From: Synechococcales cyanobacterium S06
Lineage (GTDB): Bacteria; Cyanobacteriota; Cyanobacteriia; Cyanobacteriales; JAABRE01
Length of the DNA: 64,000 nucleotides
NCBI GenBank assembly: GCA_011391125.1
Contig: JAABRE010000012.1
Coordinates: 1 to 64,000, forward strand
Reading direction: 5' to 3'
Part shown: one piece after another, positions 53,145-61,905 of the stretch
Layout: every line of letters starts with the position of its first letter
Position numbering within the stretch: position 1 is the first letter of the stretch
Made by a program: the position numbers and the translations under genes
Notes under the pieces: model-generated
Told to the model about the DNA's origin: nothing
The model's input: only the letters and a program-made list of their open reading frames with translations
The model's database searches: none

Positions 53145-53963
53145 ATGGTAAATTTTGGTTTAAATTCAGCGAGTATTTTAGGGCTTTTTCTAGCGGTAGC
53201 TGGAGCTTCTCTTTATTTTCTTCGCTCTGTACGTCCGGAATTATCTCGGGATCAAGATATATTTTTTGCTGCTGTTGGTCTTCTTTGTGGCTTAATTTTA
53301 CTTTTTCAGGGTTGGCGTTTAGACCCAATTCTGCAATTTGGTCAATTTTTATTGACAGGTTCGACGATCTTTTTTGCGGTGGAAGCCATTAGAATGCGGG
53401 GAATTGCCACCGAACAAGCTAGACGTAATACTCCCATTGTCGATGATGAACGTCCCGTTAGTCGAGTTTATCGCGCGGAATTGGATCGGTTAGAACCCTA
53501 CGAAGATGAGGATCAATATGACAATCCTCGTTTACGAGGTTATCAAGACCCCAGAAGTCGCACTCGCTCCGCTAGTAGTGAAGAATCATCTCCTCGGCGA
53601 TCGAGTCGTAGTCGCACTTCTGAACCTTCCCAGGATTATAATTCTTCCGGTCGTACCCGTCGTCCTCGTCCTAGTAGTCCTCCTCCCACGGATAATTATG
53701 GCTATTCCCAAGGTTCTGAAAAAGCCGATCTTTGGGACGATCGCCCCCCCACGGAATCCCGTCGTCGGCCTCCGCGTCCTGATTCTGGTCCCACACCGAC
53801 TCGAAAACCTCGTTCCAGTGGTTATACTGACGATCCGCGAAAACCACGTAATGAAGATATACCCAATGCTGATTATGTTGACTATCAGCCGATTAATCCT
53901 CCAGAAAATGATAATCTAGATCAAGACACCGAGCGAGATAATCCGATTAATTTTGATTACTAA
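53145..53963 (+). CDS. Ycf66 family protein
   Basis: A 272-residue protein. The first 90 residues contain three hydrophobic helices with the family sequence ILGLFLAVAGASLYFLRSVR and QGWRLDPILQFGQFLLTGST. The rest is a long, charged and disordered tail rich in Arg, Ser, Pro and Asp. Ycf66 is found in cyanobacteria and some plastids; its role is unknown. The next gene starts 11 bases before its stop codon. Confidence 0.9.
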   Translation: MVNFGLNSASILGLFLAVAGASLYFLRSVRPELSRDQDIFFAAVGLLCGLILLFQGWRLDPILQFGQFLLTGSTIFFAVEAIRMRGIATEQARRNTPIVDDERPVSRVYRAELDRLEPYEDEDQYDNPRLRGYQDPRSRTRSASSEESSPRRSSRSRTSEPSQDYNSSGRTRRPRPSSPPPTDNYGYSQGSEKADLWDDRPPTESRRRPPRPDSGPTPTRKPRSSGYTDDPRKPRNEDIPNADYVDYQPINPPENDNLDQDTERDNPINFDY

Positions 53964-54489
53964 GTTACAGTGGGGAGCAAGTTTGGCGATTTTTTGCCTT
54001 TTAAGTGCTTGTAGCTCCCCCTATCGCCAAAATGCACCCGTTACCCTTAATAGTCGTTACCACGAACAACAACCGAGTTTAAGTGGTGAGGGCCGTTTTT
54101 TGGCCTTTGTTTCTAATCGCAACGGTGCTGACCAAATCTTAATCTTTGATTTAAAACAGGAAAAATTTGTCAATTACCCCGGTTTAAATCCCCAAGGGGC
54201 GATCGCCACTAATCCGAGTATCAGTAAAACCGGCCGTTATGTGGTGTATGTTACCAGCTTTCAGGGCAAACCAGAAATTGTGCTGTATGATAGAGCAACG
54301 AAACGCTCAGAAATCTTAACATTAGGTTATCGTAGTTGGGTCAGAAATCCCCAAATTAGTCCCAGTGGCCGTTATATTGTCTTTGAAACTTCCCGACGTG
54401 GTCAATGGGATATTGAAGTTATGGATCGCGGTCCGAATATTGAATTAGACATCCCGGATGGTGCGACTGTACCAGTTCCCAGTAAATAA
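53953..54489 (+). CDS. TolB-like propeller lipoprotein
   Basis: A 178-residue lipoprotein starting at a TTG that overlaps the ycf66 end by 11 bases; no ATG lies before the signal peptide. The signal ASLAIFCLLSAC has a clear lipobox ending in Cys. The mature part has three TolB-type WD-like repeats: QPSLSGEGRFLAFVSNRNGA, NPSISKTGRYVVYVTS and NPQISPSGRYIVFETSRRGQ. This is about half a TolB propeller, so it may pair with itself or another protein. Envelope location is inferred; overlap suggests translational coupling to ycf66. Confidence 0.82.
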   Translation: MITKLQWGASLAIFCLLSACSSPYRQNAPVTLNSRYHEQQPSLSGEGRFLAFVSNRNGADQILIFDLKQEKFVNYPGLNPQGAIATNPSISKTGRYVVYVTSFQGKPEIVLYDRATKRSEILTLGYRSWVRNPQISPSGRYIVFETSRRGQWDIEVMDRGPNIELDIPDGATVPVPSK

Positions 54490-55074
54490 CCTAAGTTACC
54501 GATAAATTTATCATCTTCGATCGCCCTAAATCTTTTGTTAAGGGGGTTAGGGTTCGTCAAATAGTTGAGTTTTATCGGTGGCAAACTTGAGCTTTAAACT
54601 CATTTTCTGAACTTTGTAGGGTGGGTAAAACGGCGAAAAATTTGAGCAAAAAACCGTTATACCATTTTGAGAAAATATTGTTACAGAAAAGAAATCCGAT
54701 TTTTGTGAAACATCCAGTAAAAAACTGAAAGATTGGTTAAAAATCGGATTTCTGATTAACGTATCTTCAGTAATGGCCCTCGAAAAACGGTATAATTTGA
54801 TACAAAAATTAATTGTGCGCAGGGTAGATGTTTAGCGAGCATCTCAACCAAAACGTTGCCGGCTAACCCCTGCGCTGGGAATTTTGCGCCCTTTTTTTAC
54901 CCTTAATTTTTTGATTCTACTTTAATTGTAATAGAATGTTAGGAAAAAGTAAAGTATTTGTAACATTTATTTACAGGAATTTCAATTCAAAGATGCAGAA
55001 ATCATGGGGTTTTTAGTTTAGATAGGGTGGACAAAATACTAAGAATAGTAGTGTTCAATGCCCACCTGAAAAAA
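54490..55074. other. Intergenic region with inverted repeat and a candidate small RNA
   Basis: About 585 bases without a credible gene. It contains a GGGTGGGTAAAACGG fragment (54616), the 14-base inverted repeat GAAATCCGATTTTT / AAAAATCGGATTTC (54691-54752), the candidate small RNA described separately, and a TAGGGTGGACA / TGCCCACCTGA imperfect hairpin (55023-55070) next to the ABC-2 permease stop. Confidence 0.6.
54803..54898 (+). ncRNA. Candidate small RNA
   Basis: A consensus TATAAT box at 54791-54796 stands alone in a gene-free gap. Downstream, GCGCAGGG (54817-54824) pairs with CCCTGCGC (54868-54875), enclosing an AGATG...CATCT hairpin and an open AACCAAAACGTTGCCGGCTA segment. GGGAATTTTGCGCCC and seven T follow as a possible terminator. 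No Rfam family was recognised. Ends are estimated. Confidence 0.45.
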
Positions 55075-55848
55075 TTATAATCTTCTTTCGGTGATTAACA
55101 TTCTTTGATAGGAAAGCCATCCTGAGATTAACATCAGGAGAGAGAAGATAAGTAAAAAGGAGAAATGTGGGGCAATTTCTGTTAAACTGTCTCCTTTAGC
55201 CCACACAGAAACTAAAGCTTTATTACTGTGAAAAATGGGATTAAAACGCGCAATTTTAAGGAGATTATCAGGGAATAAAGAACTAGGTAAAAAAACGCCT
55301 CCTAAAATTAATAAAGGTACGCCAAAAGTAGCAACCAAAGCGTTAACATCTTCAGTTCTTTTTGCCAACTGAGTACCTAAAATAAAACCGACACCAACAT
55401 AACCAATAATAGTGAGAAAAATAATGATTAATCCTAACAGAAAAGAGCCAGAAAATTTAGCACCAAAAAGTGTGGCCAAAGTATAAACAAAAATAGTTTG
55501 ACCAAGACCAATAAAACTATGAGCAAAAAAAATGCCTAAAAAATAGGAAATACCAGTTAAAGGGGAAATAAATAGACGTTTAATAGTTTTTTGTTCCCTT
55601 TCAGAGACAACAGTAGAGACACTACCACCGACACAACTAAAAAATAAAGCTGCACCTACCAAACTTGAAGGAGCGGCATATTCAATGGCTTTTCCTAATG
55701 ATAATTCCGCTCTTTCTGCAATAATATAACCATTAATAAAGAGGATAGAAATAGGAAAAATCGCCCAAAAAATTAAACTGCGACGACGACGGAACAATTC
55801 GATTAAAATACGTTGTGCAACGGCGAAAGTTTCCCGAAAATATCTCAT
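55075..55848 (-). CDS. ABC-2 type transporter permease
   Basis: A 257-residue membrane protein with six helices. The N-terminal cytoplasmic helix (RILIELFRRRRSLIFWAIFP) and the conserved SEREQKTIKRLFISPLTG after helix 2 are typical of ABC-2 permeases for export of drugs, lipids or polysaccharides. VGFILGTQLAKRTEDVNALV and ILGGVFLPSSLFPDNL complete the pattern. The ATPase gene is not in the window on the same strand, so its partner is unknown. A frameshifted frame upstream (56023) does not look coding. Confidence 0.88.
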   Translation of the reverse strand: MRYFRETFAVAQRILIELFRRRRSLIFWAIFPISILFINGYIIAERAELSLGKAIEYAAPSSLVGAALFFSCVGGSVSTVVSEREQKTIKRLFISPLTGISYFLGIFFAHSFIGLGQTIFVYTLATLFGAKFSGSFLLGLIIIFLTIIGYVGVGFILGTQLAKRTEDVNALVATFGVPLLILGGVFLPSSLFPDNLLKIARFNPIFHSNKALVSVWAKGDSLTEIAPHFSFLLIFSLLMLISGWLSYQRMLITERRL

Positions 55849-56410
55849 AAAAATACCTTAAATCTAGTGTGAAAGTGCGACAAATTTTATGATAAAAAAA
55901 CGTCTGATTCTGATTCGACAATAAATGATTAATGGTAGATAATTGCTCCCTAAAAAGCTTCCTTGTTAACCTGAACATAAACGGCCAGATAACCGACCAA
56001 AAAAGCAAAATTAGAATCAACAATATCCCTAATAAAAATAGTAACAGAAATATTATCCTTATTCCTAATTGTACCTAAAATGATCCCCTAATTAAACCAA
56101 TTTTTTTAAATTTTATTGACGAAACCCTAAAAAAGTCAGTTCTACTTTTAGCTTTGCTCTCCATTTAATTTTTGCTAAAAAATAGATCATATTCAAGATA
56201 ACAATCCTAAATAAATGGTGTTACATAAGTTTTTTTACCACAATGGAGTTACTTTTTTTAGTTTATGATTCACTTACCGTCAAAATATCTATATTGAAAC
56301 AATCAAATTAAGCTGAAATTTCTGGTTCAAAGATATGATATAATCTCGAAGATAACGGGGGTAAAGTCGGTGAGTCTTTACCTAATTTTTAGATCATAAA
56401 AGGGCCAAAA
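55849..56410. other. Intergenic region between the ABC-2 permease and dnaB
   Basis: About 560 AT-rich bases. Near dnaB a TATAAT box (56339-56344) is followed by GGTAAAG...CTTTACC (about 56360-56382), a seven-base stem and T-run that could form an attenuator in the dnaB leader. Nothing else is recognised. Confidence 0.45.
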
Positions 56411-57745
56411 ATGACAGATTTACCTAACAGTTTACCACCCCAAAATATAGAAGCAGAAGAAGCGATTTTAGGAGGAATTTTACTAGATCCCGAAGCCATG
56501 GGACGAGTTGTTGATATTCTCATAACCGAGGCTTTTTATGTTCAAAATCACCAACAAATTTATTTAGCCGCTTTAAAATTATTTCAACAAGGCCTCCCCA
56601 CGGATTTAATGACCGTCAGCAGTTGGTTAGCGGATCACAAAGCCTTGGAGAAAGTTGGAGGGAATGCCAAACTAGCTCAATTAGTCGATCGCACCGTTTC
56701 CGCCGTCAACATTGATCGTTACAGCGAGATGGTGATGGAAAAATATGTCCGTCGTCAATTGATTAAAGCAGGAAACGAAATTGTCGATTTAGGTTATGAT
56801 ACCGTCAAAGAGATAGAGACGGTTTTGGATGAATCAGAGCAAAAAATATTTAATCTCACTCAGGATAACCCACAACAGGGTTTAATACCGCTTTCTGACA
56901 CCTTAGTGGATACCTTTAATAGCTTAGAAGAACTACACGCCAATACGGCTTTACCAGGTTTAGCTTGCGGTTTTTATGATTTAGACGGCAAAATAGGCGG
57001 TTTTGGGCGATCAGATTTAATTATCATTGCTGGAAGACCAGCCATGGGGAAAACCTCATTTGCCTTGAATATTGCAGCAAAAATAGCCGCCTTACATAAA
57101 TTACCGGTGTCTATTTTCAGTTTAGAAATGTCCAAACAACAGTTGGCGCAAAGGTTGTTGGCTAGTGAAGCTGGCATTGAAAGTAATCGCCTACGCTCTG
57201 GACGTTTTACTCAAAATGAATATGAACCGTTGATGAATGCGATCGGCACCTTGTCGGAATTACCCCTGTTTATCGACGATACAGCGAATATTACGGTGAT
57301 GCAAATGCGATCGCAGCTACGTCGCTTACAGGTACAACAAGGAGGCAAACTGGGTTTAGTGATGATCGACTACCTGCAATTGATGGAAGGAAGCAACAGT
57401 GACAATCGAGTGCAGGAATTGAGTAAAATTACCCGCTCCTTGAAAGGATTAGCGCGGGAATTGGATGTTCCCGTCATTGCGTTATCTCAACTTAGTCGGG
57501 GCGTGGAACAGCGTACCAACAAAAGACCGATGTTATCGGATTTACGGGAAAGTGGCAGTATTGAGCAAGACGCTGATTTAGTCATGATGTTATATCGAGA
57601 TAGTTACTACAACCCTGATTCTCCAGAGAGAGACTTGGCGGAAGTCAATATTGCCAAACACAGAAACGGACCAACGGGGGTAATACAATTAATTTTCCAA
57701 CCGGATTTAACTCGTTTTTTAAACTTAGCCAAATCCGGTTATTAA
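56411..57745 (+). CDS. dnaB: Replicative DNA helicase DnaB
   Basis: A 444-residue hexameric helicase. The N-terminal domain begins LPPQNIEAEEAILGGILLDP; the RecA-like domain has Walker A GRPAMGKTSFALNIA, Walker B LVMIDYLQLMEGS and the arginine-finger region KHRNGPTGVIQL. LSRGVEQRTNKRPMLSDLRE and SGSIEQDADLVMMLYRD are conserved. Unlike DnaB in several other cyanobacteria, it has no intein. Normal length. Confidence 0.97.
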   Translation: MTDLPNSLPPQNIEAEEAILGGILLDPEAMGRVVDILITEAFYVQNHQQIYLAALKLFQQGLPTDLMTVSSWLADHKALEKVGGNAKLAQLVDRTVSAVNIDRYSEMVMEKYVRRQLIKAGNEIVDLGYDTVKEIETVLDESEQKIFNLTQDNPQQGLIPLSDTLVDTFNSLEELHANTALPGLACGFYDLDGKIGGFGRSDLIIIAGRPAMGKTSFALNIAAKIAALHKLPVSIFSLEMSKQQLAQRLLASEAGIESNRLRSGRFTQNEYEPLMNAIGTLSELPLFIDDTANITVMQMRSQLRRLQVQQGGKLGLVMIDYLQLMEGSNSDNRVQELSKITRSLKGLARELDVPVIALSQLSRGVEQRTNKRPMLSDLRESGSIEQDADLVMMLYRDSYYNPDSPERDLAEVNIAKHRNGPTGVIQLIFQPDLTRFLNLAKSGY

Positions 57746-57807
57746 CTAATATTATAACTCCGATTTTGCTATTAATTAATCAATTTTTTTGATTAATTAT
57801 TTTGAGA

Positions 57808-58143
57808 TTAAGTAATAGCAAAACCTGTATATTTCCTGACACTAGGTTCTTGTATTCCTAAAACAATATCTTCTTTAGGAATACCAGAATTCACTAAATC
57901 AGTTGCTATTCCTGCTTCGGTATTATCACATTGAATCCATATTTTTTCGTTAATTATTTCTAAATGAATTAAACAACTATGGAAATGTTTATTATTCTGC
58001 CACCCTTCTGAAATAATAATAAATTGGTTATTTTGATTATCATAAGCAGCACGATTTTTAAGATCAACATTAGCATATTTTATATTAAGATATGGACTTA
58101 ATAAAGAACGAATAATATTTTGGTAAGTTTCTAATTTATCCAT
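57808..58143 (-). CDS. xisI: XisI family protein
   Basis: A 111-residue protein of the XisI family (fdxN element excision controlling factor) with YQNIIRSLLSPYL, DLKNRAAYDNQNNQFIIISE, IHLEIINEKIWIQCDNTEAG and LVNSGIPKEDIVLGIQEPS. In Nostoc XisH and XisI help excise the fdxN element, but most copies in cyanobacteria have no such element nearby and unknown function. Its usual partner xisH is reduced to a stub overlapping its start. Confidence 0.92.
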   Translation of the reverse strand: MDKLETYQNIIRSLLSPYLNIKYANVDLKNRAAYDNQNNQFIIISEGWQNNKHFHSCLIHLEIINEKIWIQCDNTEAGIATDLVNSGIPKEDIVLGIQEPSVRKYTGFAIT

Positions 58144-58208
58144 TGTGTTATTACCTCCTTTTCTGGATCAAATACAATAAGTTTGATTGTCTTATCTTGT
58201 AATAATAT
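58131..58208 (-). pseudogene. C-terminal stub of xisH
   Basis: On the minus strand, ILLQDKTIKLIVFDPEKEVI followed by TQWIN and a stop overlaps the first codons of xisI. KLIVFDPEKEVITQWI is the characteristic end of XisH, and the stop-start overlap is the normal xisH-xisI coupling. Further upstream the frame has no XisH similarity and enters the leader of the antitoxin gene, so all but about 25 codons are gone. Confidence 0.8.
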
Positions 58209-58345
58209 TTGTCTAATTTTTTTTATTGACTTATTTTTTCGTATTTTCAGGTCGGGGAGAATGTCAAACAATCATGGTAAATATCTTTAGCGAGCCTAAT
58301 TTATTTAATGATACAATATTAATAAAGTTATCACATTTTCTTAAT

Positions 58346-58549
58346 ATGAAAACATCAAAATATCCTTTTGCAGAAAAATTAATTACTGATATAGACGGTA
58401 ATATCTGTCAAGTTATCCTGAATTTTAGTGATTATCAACGTTTATTAGAAATGATAGAAGATGAGGGATTATATCAAGCAATGATTCTCACTAAAACAGA
58501 AAAACATCTTAATTTAGAAGAGGCAATTTTAGCCTTAGAAGAAGAATGA
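58346..58549 (+). CDS. Antitoxin of a RelBE/ParDE-like pair
   Basis: The ATG at 58346 is chosen (MKTSKYPFAEKLITDIDGNI, 67 residues); an upstream ATG adds 40 residues of unlike sequence. The pattern (VILNFSDYQRLLEMIEDEGL, YQAMILTKTEKHLNLEEAIL, ALEEE) is that of short cyanobacterial Phd/RelB-like antitoxins. It overlaps the toxin start by four bases. Confidence 0.8.
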   Translation: MKTSKYPFAEKLITDIDGNICQVILNFSDYQRLLEMIEDEGLYQAMILTKTEKHLNLEEAILALEEE

Positions 58550-58814
58550 AAACGACCTATTTACCTAGTTTTATTAAGGATTTAAGAGTGCTAAAAAGTA
58601 CCCCGGTTTATGAATCAATTAAATCTCTTACTTTTGAGACAATTCCTACCTATAAAAGTAGTCAAGAAATTACCAATATTAAGAAATTAAAAGGTCAAGA
58701 TAACGCTTATCGTCTTAAAATGGGGAACTATAGAATTAGTATTTTTATTGATATGATACCATCATCTTTTCTCGTGTTTTACATCGAAAAGAAATTTATC
58801 GTTATTTCCCCTAA
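58546..58814 (+). pseudogene. RelE/ParE-type toxin with a C-terminal frameshift
   Basis: The first 70 residues fit a RelE-family mRNA interferase or ParE toxin: SFIKDLRVLKSTPVYESIKS, ITNIKKLKGQDNAYRLKMGN and YRISIFIDM. Near 58757-58769 the frame changes, and the usual ending is found in the next frame as FSRVLHRKEIYRYFP with stop at 58812-58814. The original frame instead runs to 58866 with non-family residues. A one-base insertion or two-base loss explains this. The final Arg/His-rich strand is needed in this family, so the toxin is probably dead. Confidence 0.82.
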
Positions 58815-58824
58815 ATTAATATTT

Positions 58825-58860
58825 AAAAATCCGATTTTTACTAAGGAAATCGGATTTTTT
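58825..58860. terminator. Bidirectional terminator between the toxin and hisG
   Basis: AAAAATCCGATTTTTACTAA followed by GGAAATCGGATTTTTT: a stem of about 12 pairs with AAATCCGA core, T-runs on both strands and convergent genes on each side. Confidence 0.88.
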
Positions 58861-58862
58861 GC

Positions 58863-59492
58863 TTAACAATTACGTATTTTTTCCACTAATTCGTTTAATC
58901 CTTCGTAATTAAGACGATAACTTAAGGGATGACCAATCAATCTAGCGGTGCTTTCATATAAAACGTCGATTTCCACTAACCCATTTTCCCGCAAAGTTTT
59001 ACCCGTGGAGACTAAATCAACGATCGCCTCCGACATTCCCGTAATCGGACCGAGTTCCACCGAACCGTAAAGGGGTACAATTTCCACAGGGAGGTCCAAA
59101 CCGCGAAAATACTCCTTGGCGCAATTGACAAATTTTGAAGCAACTCGTCCATTGGGTGGTAAATCAATTGAACGAAGATAACCAGAATTGGCGGGGACAG
59201 CTACAGACATTCGACAAGAACCAAATTTCAAGTCGATTAAATTAGCGACTTGGGGGTTTTTTTCCCGTAAAACGTCATATCCTGCAACCCCCAATTGTGC
59301 CTGTCCGTATTCAACATAGACGGGTACGTCATGGGTTCTGACTAATAAAGCTTTAGCAGTATTGGTGGGGTCAGCAATCTGCAATTGACGGTTACTGGGG
59401 TCAAGAAATGCACTAAAATCCAAACCTATGTTTTTAAATAACTCAATACTATCCTTTAAAAGTGCGCCTTTTGGCAATGCTACGGTAATCAT
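58863..59492 (-). CDS. hisG: ATP phosphoribosyltransferase, short form
   Basis: The ATG at 59492 starts [20 protein letters not shown] (209 residues); an ATG at 59516 adds eight non-conserved residues. It catalyses the first step of histidine synthesis. Family motifs are [36 protein letters not shown] and [15 protein letters not shown]. The regulatory C-terminal domain is absent, so this is HisG-S, which needs HisZ as partner. Confidence 0.94.
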   Translation of the reverse strand: MITVALPKGALLKDSIELFKNIGLDFSAFLDPSNRQLQIADPTNTAKALLVRTHDVPVYVEYGQAQLGVAGYDVLREKNPQVANLIDLKFGSCRMSVAVPANSGYLRSIDLPPNGRVASKFVNCAKEYFRGLDLPVEIVPLYGSVELGPITGMSEAIVDLVSTGKTLRENGLVEIDVLYESTARLIGHPLSYRLNYEGLNELVEKIRNC

Positions 59493-59744
59493 AATATTAA
59501 TCAACAAGGAGAACAATTTAACCTTGTCTATAATATTATGATTAGGCTACAAAGTTTAAATTAAATTAAATTAAAAGTTTATAGTTGCGCTTTAAAGCTA
59601 TCAGAAATCTCGGCAAAAAACGATTATAAAACTGTTATTTTTCATATTTATTATTGTTATTTAAAGATTAATATTTATTAAATTTTTAAAAATCATTTTG
59701 CTTCGTTGTTAAATTGCTTAGCGCTAAAGCGCAACAACGAACCT
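59493..59744. repeat. AT-rich gap with partial family A MITE core
   Basis: AGCGCTAAAGCGCAACAACG plus AACCT (about 59719-59744) is the central part of the family A MITE without its ends, and TAGTTGCGCTTTAAAGCTA (about 59581) is a degraded inverse. The fragment reaches the stop codon of the methylase gene. Confidence 0.6.
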
Positions 59745-60995
59745 TTAATTAAATAAAAAGTCCCAATTTTTTTCGAGTTTTGTTGCTAAGTGATATGCTA
59801 ATAAGGGAGGTACTGCATTTCCGATTATTTTATATGCTTGACTTGTGGAAATTGGGTAGTTATTCGGTTTATTAATAACAAATTGATAATCATCAGGAAA
59901 TGTCTGTATTCTGGCACATTCTCTCACTGTTAAACGTCTCATTTTTAACCGTTTTTCTAGTTCAGAAATATATTTTCCGCCTAATTCTTGAGATAATCTT
60001 CGATACTCAATATTACCATGATGTTCCGCTCGAATTGTGGGAGCTAAACCTTCTAAATTGACTTCAATTTGTCCTTGACCTTTACCAAGATATTTAGCTT
60101 GAGAATAACTCTTTTGTGCTAAGTCTAATTCCTCGGCTTCTGGTTCTTTTAAATCTGCTAAAATATCTCCTAATTTGGGATAGGGTTTTAAGGTCGAAAA
60201 CAGATCAGATAAGTCCATTTGTTGGGATACTTTTTTATGGGTTGGTAAAGGAAATGGGTTATATTCAGGGGGTATATTGCCATGTTCAAATGCTTTAATT
60301 ATGGATGGTTTTAAATGGGTTTTATTTAAGCCAACAAAGAAGATTCTTTCCCTTGTTTGGGGTATTCCATAATCGGGAGCAAATAATAATTTGGCCATAA
60401 TTATGTAACCATCTTTACCCGTATTTGCAAAGTCTTTTTGGATAATTTCTTTGGCATTTCCTAATGAAGTTAAACCCTTAACATTTTCCGCAATAAATAA
60501 TTTTGGTTGGGTAATTTCAATTACTTTTTTCATCCAATAATATAACATTCCTCTGTTTTCTACAGTATCTTCAGTTTCTACTAAATAATCTCCTGTATGA
60601 CTTTTATGGGAGTTAAAACCGTTTCTTTTACCCGAAACACTGAAATCTTGACAAGGGAATCCTCCTGTTACTATGTCGATATTTTCAGGGAATTTACACT
60701 CCCCTTTTTCTACCGATTTTACTAAATCAATGATACTTCCATGGTGAAAAATATTGGCTTTTTTTCGTGGTAAAAAATAGTTAAGATAAGCGTTTTTGGC
60801 CGCTAAATTAATATCATTAGCAAACACAGTTTCTAAGGAAGTTTTCCTTAATTTTACCCAGTTTTTTCGCTTATTTACTAGCCAATTTGGGTTCATTTTT
60901 TCGTTAATACAAGATTCATGAATCCAAAAATCACCTTCTAAACCTAAATCCATTCCTCCACAACCAGAAAAAATTGATAATACTCTTTTGTTCAT
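59745..60995 (-). CDS. DNA (cytosine-5-)-methyltransferase
   Basis: A 416-residue C5 methylase. Motif I is VLSIFSGCGGMDLGLEG at residues 5-21, motif IV is GGFPCQDFSVSGKRNG with catalytic Cys 115, motif VI is FIAENVKGL, motif VIII is ETRERIFFVGLN-like PQTRERIFFVGL, and motifs IX-X (RLTVRECARIQTFPDDYQF, IGNAVPPLLAYHLA) close the fold. The target recognition region around 250-310 is not informative by eye. No restriction endonuclease gene is beside it, so it may be an orphan methylase. Confidence 0.92.
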   Translation of the reverse strand: MNKRVLSIFSGCGGMDLGLEGDFWIHESCINEKMNPNWLVNKRKNWVKLRKTSLETVFANDINLAAKNAYLNYFLPRKKANIFHHGSIIDLVKSVEKGECKFPENIDIVTGGFPCQDFSVSGKRNGFNSHKSHTGDYLVETEDTVENRGMLYYWMKKVIEITQPKLFIAENVKGLTSLGNAKEIIQKDFANTGKDGYIIMAKLLFAPDYGIPQTRERIFFVGLNKTHLKPSIIKAFEHGNIPPEYNPFPLPTHKKVSQQMDLSDLFSTLKPYPKLGDILADLKEPEAEELDLAQKSYSQAKYLGKGQGQIEVNLEGLAPTIRAEHHGNIEYRRLSQELGGKYISELEKRLKMRRLTVRECARIQTFPDDYQFVINKPNNYPISTSQAYKIIGNAVPPLLAYHLATKLEKNWDFLFN

Positions 60996-61030
60996 TTTTC
61001 AATTACAATAAATTAGCTAAAAAGTTGTCA

Positions 61031-61088
61031 GGTGGGCAATTTATTATGATATTATTAAAATTTGATCATATATTTTTAATTGCCCACC
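61031..61088. repeat. Inverted repeat GGTGGGCAATT / AATTGCCCACC
   Basis: Perfect 11-base arms around about 36 AT-rich bases, in the divergent gap between the DNA methylase and the response regulator. Close relative of the hairpin at 8208-8269. Confidence 0.65.
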
Positions 61089-61104
61089 CTACTATAACTT
61101 AATT

Positions 61105-61779
61105 ATGCACATTTTATTAGTCGATGATGAAACTGAATTAACGACTCCTTTAAGTCGTCTATTAGAAAAGGAAGGTTATCAAATTGATATAGCAGATAAT
61201 GGTAAAACTGGTTTAGAATTGGCCTTAAAAAATGACTACGATTTGTTAATTCTTGATTGGATGTTACCCCATAAATCTGGTATCGAAATTTGTCAAGAAT
61301 TACGCTCTAATTCTATTCTAACTCCAGTGTTATTTTTAACGGCAAAAGATACTTTAGATGATAAGGTTTTGGGTTTAGATGCTGGAGCTGATGACTATTT
61401 GATGAAACCTTTTGAATTACGGGAATTATTGGCTAGAGTTCGCGCTTTATTGAGGCGATCGCCACGGTTTTCTCTTACTACTAAAAACCGCTTAAAAGTA
61501 GCGGATTTGGAGTTAGATCAAGAGAATCAATTAGCTTACCGTCAAGGGCGAATTATTAATCTTTCTGATAAGGAAATTCAATTATTAGAATACTTTATGA
61601 ATAATCCGGGAAAATTGCTCACCCACGAGGAAATTTATCAGCATTTATGGCCAGATCAAGAACAACCTAGTAGTAATGTTTTAGCTGCTTTAATTCGTCT
61701 TTTAAGACGTAAAATTGAAGCGGAGAATGAGACAGTTTTAATCCATACTGTTTATGGTAAAGGTTATCGTTTTAGTTGA
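61105..61779 (+). CDS. OmpR/PhoB-type response regulator (RppA-like)
   Basis: A 224-residue two-component regulator. REC domain at 1-115 with Asp 51 in LLILDWMLPHKSGIEI and LMKPFELRELLARVRALLRR; winged-helix DNA-binding domain at about 128-224 with LSDKEIQLLEYFMNNPGKLL and VYGKGYRF. The pattern is close to proteins named RppA in cyanobacteria, which respond to redox or metals together with a linked kinase; no kinase is adjacent here. Confidence 0.88.
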   Translation: MHILLVDDETELTTPLSRLLEKEGYQIDIADNGKTGLELALKNDYDLLILDWMLPHKSGIEICQELRSNSILTPVLFLTAKDTLDDKVLGLDAGADDYLMKPFELRELLARVRALLRRSPRFSLTTKNRLKVADLELDQENQLAYRQGRIINLSDKEIQLLEYFMNNPGKLLTHEEIYQHLWPDQEQPSSNVLAALIRLLRRKIEAENETVLIHTVYGKGYRFS

Positions 61780-61905
61780 TAATTGATAGTTGATAATGAT
61801 AGTTAATAATTATGCAATTAATCAAATTCATAATTCCGGTTGTCAGTATTACAGTTTTTAGTTAAAATTTAAGTTGTAATACGATTTTTATATCTATCCC
61901 TAATT

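Noticed and set aside
55733-56023. 96-codon frame overlapping the start of the ABC-2 permease
   Set aside because: It shares bases with the permease gene in another frame and shows no domain; probably not coding.
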